NCBI GenBank assembly: GCA_914767715.1
Contig: OU612068.1
Coordinates: forward strand, 31,620,001 to 31,684,000
Direction of reading: 5' to 3'
Length of the DNA: 64,000 nucleotides
Source: Membranipora membranacea
Lineage: Eukaryota; Bryozoa; Gymnolaemata; Cheilostomatida; Membraniporidae
Each line of letters opens with the position of its first letter. Positions within the stretch are counted from its first letter, which is position 1. Below the pieces are notes generated by a model. It was not told the origin of the DNA, did not search any database, and worked only from the letters and a program-made list of their open reading frames with translations. The position numbers and the translations under genes are program-made. This document shows, piece by piece, positions 62,401-64,000 of this stretch.

Positions 62401-63736
62401 ATACTATACATTGTTATATACTATACATTGTTATATACTATACATTGTTATATACTATACATTGTTATATACTATACATTGTTATATACTATACATTGTT
62501 ATATACTATACATTACTATACATTGTTATATACTATACATTACTATACATACTATTACTACATTACTATTACTATACTATACATTGTTATATACTATACA
62601 TTACTATACATTACTATACATACTATTACTATTACTACATTACTATTACTATACTATACATTGTTATATGAAATATCTTACATATAATTTGTTGTTTGAA
62701 GATTGTCCAAAGACCAAAGGAATATATAGTCTGGCAGCTAGTTCTGCAGTAGCTACGCTATATTTTATACTGAAAAAAGTCATGGTTCTTCTGGATAAAT
62801 ATTATGAGTAGTGTTAGAATTTGTCCCCCTACACCTTTATGTGGTATATATGGGTATATACTGTACAACAACGAAAGGTTAATGAATGACAATCAAAATA
62901 TATTTAGATTTAATTTAGTTGACTAATTAATATATGAAAGTGGTAGCTTATTGGGATTGTGCAGTACATACCCATAAATACTTCACAAGCAGGAGAGATA
63001 AATTCTAATACAACATAATTTTCTACCCAGAAGTGCTATAAATTCGTTATGTTAAAATATTGCCTAACAACTACAGAACTAGCTGCAAGTCTATAAATTA
63101 TCCATTGACTACCATTTTAATTGAAATTGATATTGAATTGATCACGCTAAACTGAACCAGTAATTTGGATATGGGAGGGTAAATAGAGTTGGTCACAACA
63201 GAGTGTTTTGGACAAGCTCCCTGGTCACAATAACCATAATACAGTGTAAGATTTGGGAAGCTTTCACATGACAAATAAGAGAAATCAATCGATGGATATT
63301 CTTCTAACATTGGCACTAAGGAGTTTGTCCTCAACTCTCTGGTGGCCCAGATCGGGCCCAAACTGCCTGCTGACAGTGTTACTGCTGGAGTTATTTTTAT
63401 ATGACTGTGTAAAAGCAGCACAGTATGTGTATGTCTGATAGATAGGTTAACGTAAAAGCTTTTGAGATACCCGTTGGACATTCAGATTATGAATGTCTGG
63501 CCCGGAATAAAACAGTTTGTTATTTCATTTGAAAATAGAAGTATAACTAAGATGTGAGTCGACTTGATACAATCGTTTAATTGTTATTTATTTAGATGCC
63601 AGAAATGAATCACGCCGCCGAGGAGCACAAAGACCAGCCAATCAAAGTTTTCCTAATTCAGAATTTTGGCTTACTGACAGGGGTTGGTGTGATTCTTCTT
63701 GTGGTACACTTTGGAGCTATGATCCACCTCGAATGA
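56451..63736 (+). CDS. SLC39A14: ZIP metal transporter, SLC39A14/SLC39A8-like (LIV-1 subfamily)
   Basis: Nine exons, phases consistent: 56451-56684, 56823-57003, 57726-57895, 58464-58580, 58902-59069, 60045-60219, 60556-60636, 60943-61130, 63596-63736; 484 residues. A signal peptide is followed by an ectodomain with cysteines and a run of six His ([12 protein letters not shown], about residues 121-132). Eight predicted membrane helices follow, in two blocks split by a long polar cytosolic loop (about 235-325). Helix 4 has HNFIDG and helix 5 has [10 protein letters not shown]. Vertebrate ZIP8/ZIP14 also have Glu where other LIV-1 members have the first His (EExPHE), and this variant goes with zinc, iron and manganese import. 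The protein ends [22 protein letters not shown]. Function is therefore predicted as uptake of divalent metal at the plasma membrane or endosome. I cannot separate ZIP14 from ZIP8, and one ancestral gene is possible. Confidence 0.93.
58628..58651 (+). repeat. C-rich tract (CCCCCT)n
   Basis: Four consecutive C-runs separated by single T in intron 4 of the ZIP gene. The minus strand has four G-runs in a row and could form a G-quadruplex. Confidence 0.8.
59384..59407 (+). other. candidate 24-nt microexon in the ZIP gene
   Basis: GCACAAAAACTGTTGGTGGC plus GCAG is flanked by TCTCTAAACAG and GTAATG. It would add AQKLLVAQ in frame (phase 0 on both sides, as exons 5 and 6 require) to the cytosolic loop. 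It is not in the main model. There is no evidence for its use beyond splice signals and phase. Confidence 0.3.
61304..62668 (+). repeat. 17-bp satellite with higher-order organisation in ZIP intron 8
   Basis: About 1.37 kb of the unit ACTATACATTGTTATAT, interrupted by shortened 10-bp units (ACTATACATT) and patches of (ATTACT)n/(ATT)n. A landmark TACATACTATTAC recurs at 61741, 62008, 62276 and 62546, about 268 bp apart, and again at 62617, so blocks were copied as larger units. The plus strand has no stop codon in any frame because the unit contains none and 17 is not a multiple of 3. The three long Tyr/Ile/Leu/Cys/His-rich open frames are therefore artefacts. Confidence 0.95.
62669..63595. 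other. remainder of ZIP intron 8
   Basis: Unique AT-rich intron sequence before the last exon. No gene or element recognised. Short open frames on both strands lack support. Confidence 0.5.
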
Positions 63737-64000
63737 ATTTGCTTCTCACCCTTTACATTTACTAGAACATCATTACGTTATTGTTTGCATACACCGCTCA
63801 ACACCAAAACGCAGACCATGGTTTAATTGTTAGATTTTGTTCATTATTATATTACTAGAACCCTTGACAATCTGTTTTTGATTATATAATGTGCAAGTGA
63901 TACCTATATGATGAAAATATGGAATTAGATCTGGCAACATGGCCAAGAATTGTTGAATTATTTAGTTTGAATATTGAGGAATTGTTATTTATAGAATCCT
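63737..64000. other. 3' region of the ZIP gene
   Basis: 3' untranslated sequence. No AATAAA is visible before the window ends, so the transcript probably extends beyond it or uses a variant signal. Confidence 0.4.

Noticed and set aside
61235-62811. Three overlapping long open frames (about 457-487 residues) rich in Tyr, Ile, Leu and Cys
   Set aside because: They are translations of the 17-bp satellite in all three frames. The unit has no stop codon and the open frames have no complexity outside the repeat.

Overview
The window is nuclear DNA from an intron-rich animal. GT-AG introns of a few hundred bases to a few kb separate short exons, and the encoded families are metazoan: progranulin, canopy, TMEM19 and a LIV-1 type ZIP metal transporter, plus a membrane mucin-collagen-EGF protein. 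AT-richness, compact gene spacing, many degenerate LINE pieces and MITE-like elements, and the invertebrate-type extracellular domain fit an aquatic, possibly non-bilaterian invertebrate (a sponge is my leading guess). The sequence alone does not fix the phylum. Gene models were built by hand from splice signals and reading phase. Five of the six close with every intron phase matching; one internal junction of the sixth (47.2-52.5 kb) is ambiguous.

Layout. (1) 1279-15299 (+): a 21-exon gene for a predicted 1758-residue type I membrane protein: signal peptide, three copies of a beta-rich extracellular domain, a Thr-rich mucin array, a long Ser/Thr-rich stalk, collagen Gly-X-Y repeats, EGF-like modules, one membrane helix and a short tail. 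(2) 15.3-22.8 kb: gene-poor, with an inverted repeat family and a 5'-truncated, broken LINE. (3) 22849-31948 (-): TMEM19 orthologue in six exons. Its introns hold two tRNA-derived SINEs, a 1.1-kb terminal-inverted-repeat element, a 116-bp tandem repeat and a decayed LINE. (4) 32890-40958 (+): progranulin in seven exons with 21 granulin modules. Seventeen of these lie in one 3930-bp exon made of near-identical 231-bp units. (5) 41904-44127 (-): canopy (CNPY2-like) ER protein with an acidic tail ending RDEL, tail-to-tail with progranulin. (6) 44.1-47.2 kb: intergenic, with a LINE fragment. (7) 47249-52491 (-): an 11-exon gene of about 694 residues that I do not recognise. (8) 52.5-56.4 kb: intergenic, with a MITE and a LINE tail. 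(9) 56451-63736 (+): SLC39A14/SLC39A8-like ZIP transporter in nine exons, whose last intron holds a 1.37-kb 17-bp satellite.

Functionally, progranulin, canopy, the mucin-collagen protein and the ZIP protein all enter the secretory route. TMEM19 and progranulin are divergently arranged across about 0.94 kb and may share a promoter. I see no evidence of an operon. The strongest unusual features are the progranulin mega-exon with its dimeric higher-order repeat, the mucin-collagen-EGF membrane protein, the 682-bp near-perfect palindrome in its second intron, and the higher-order satellite in the ZIP gene.
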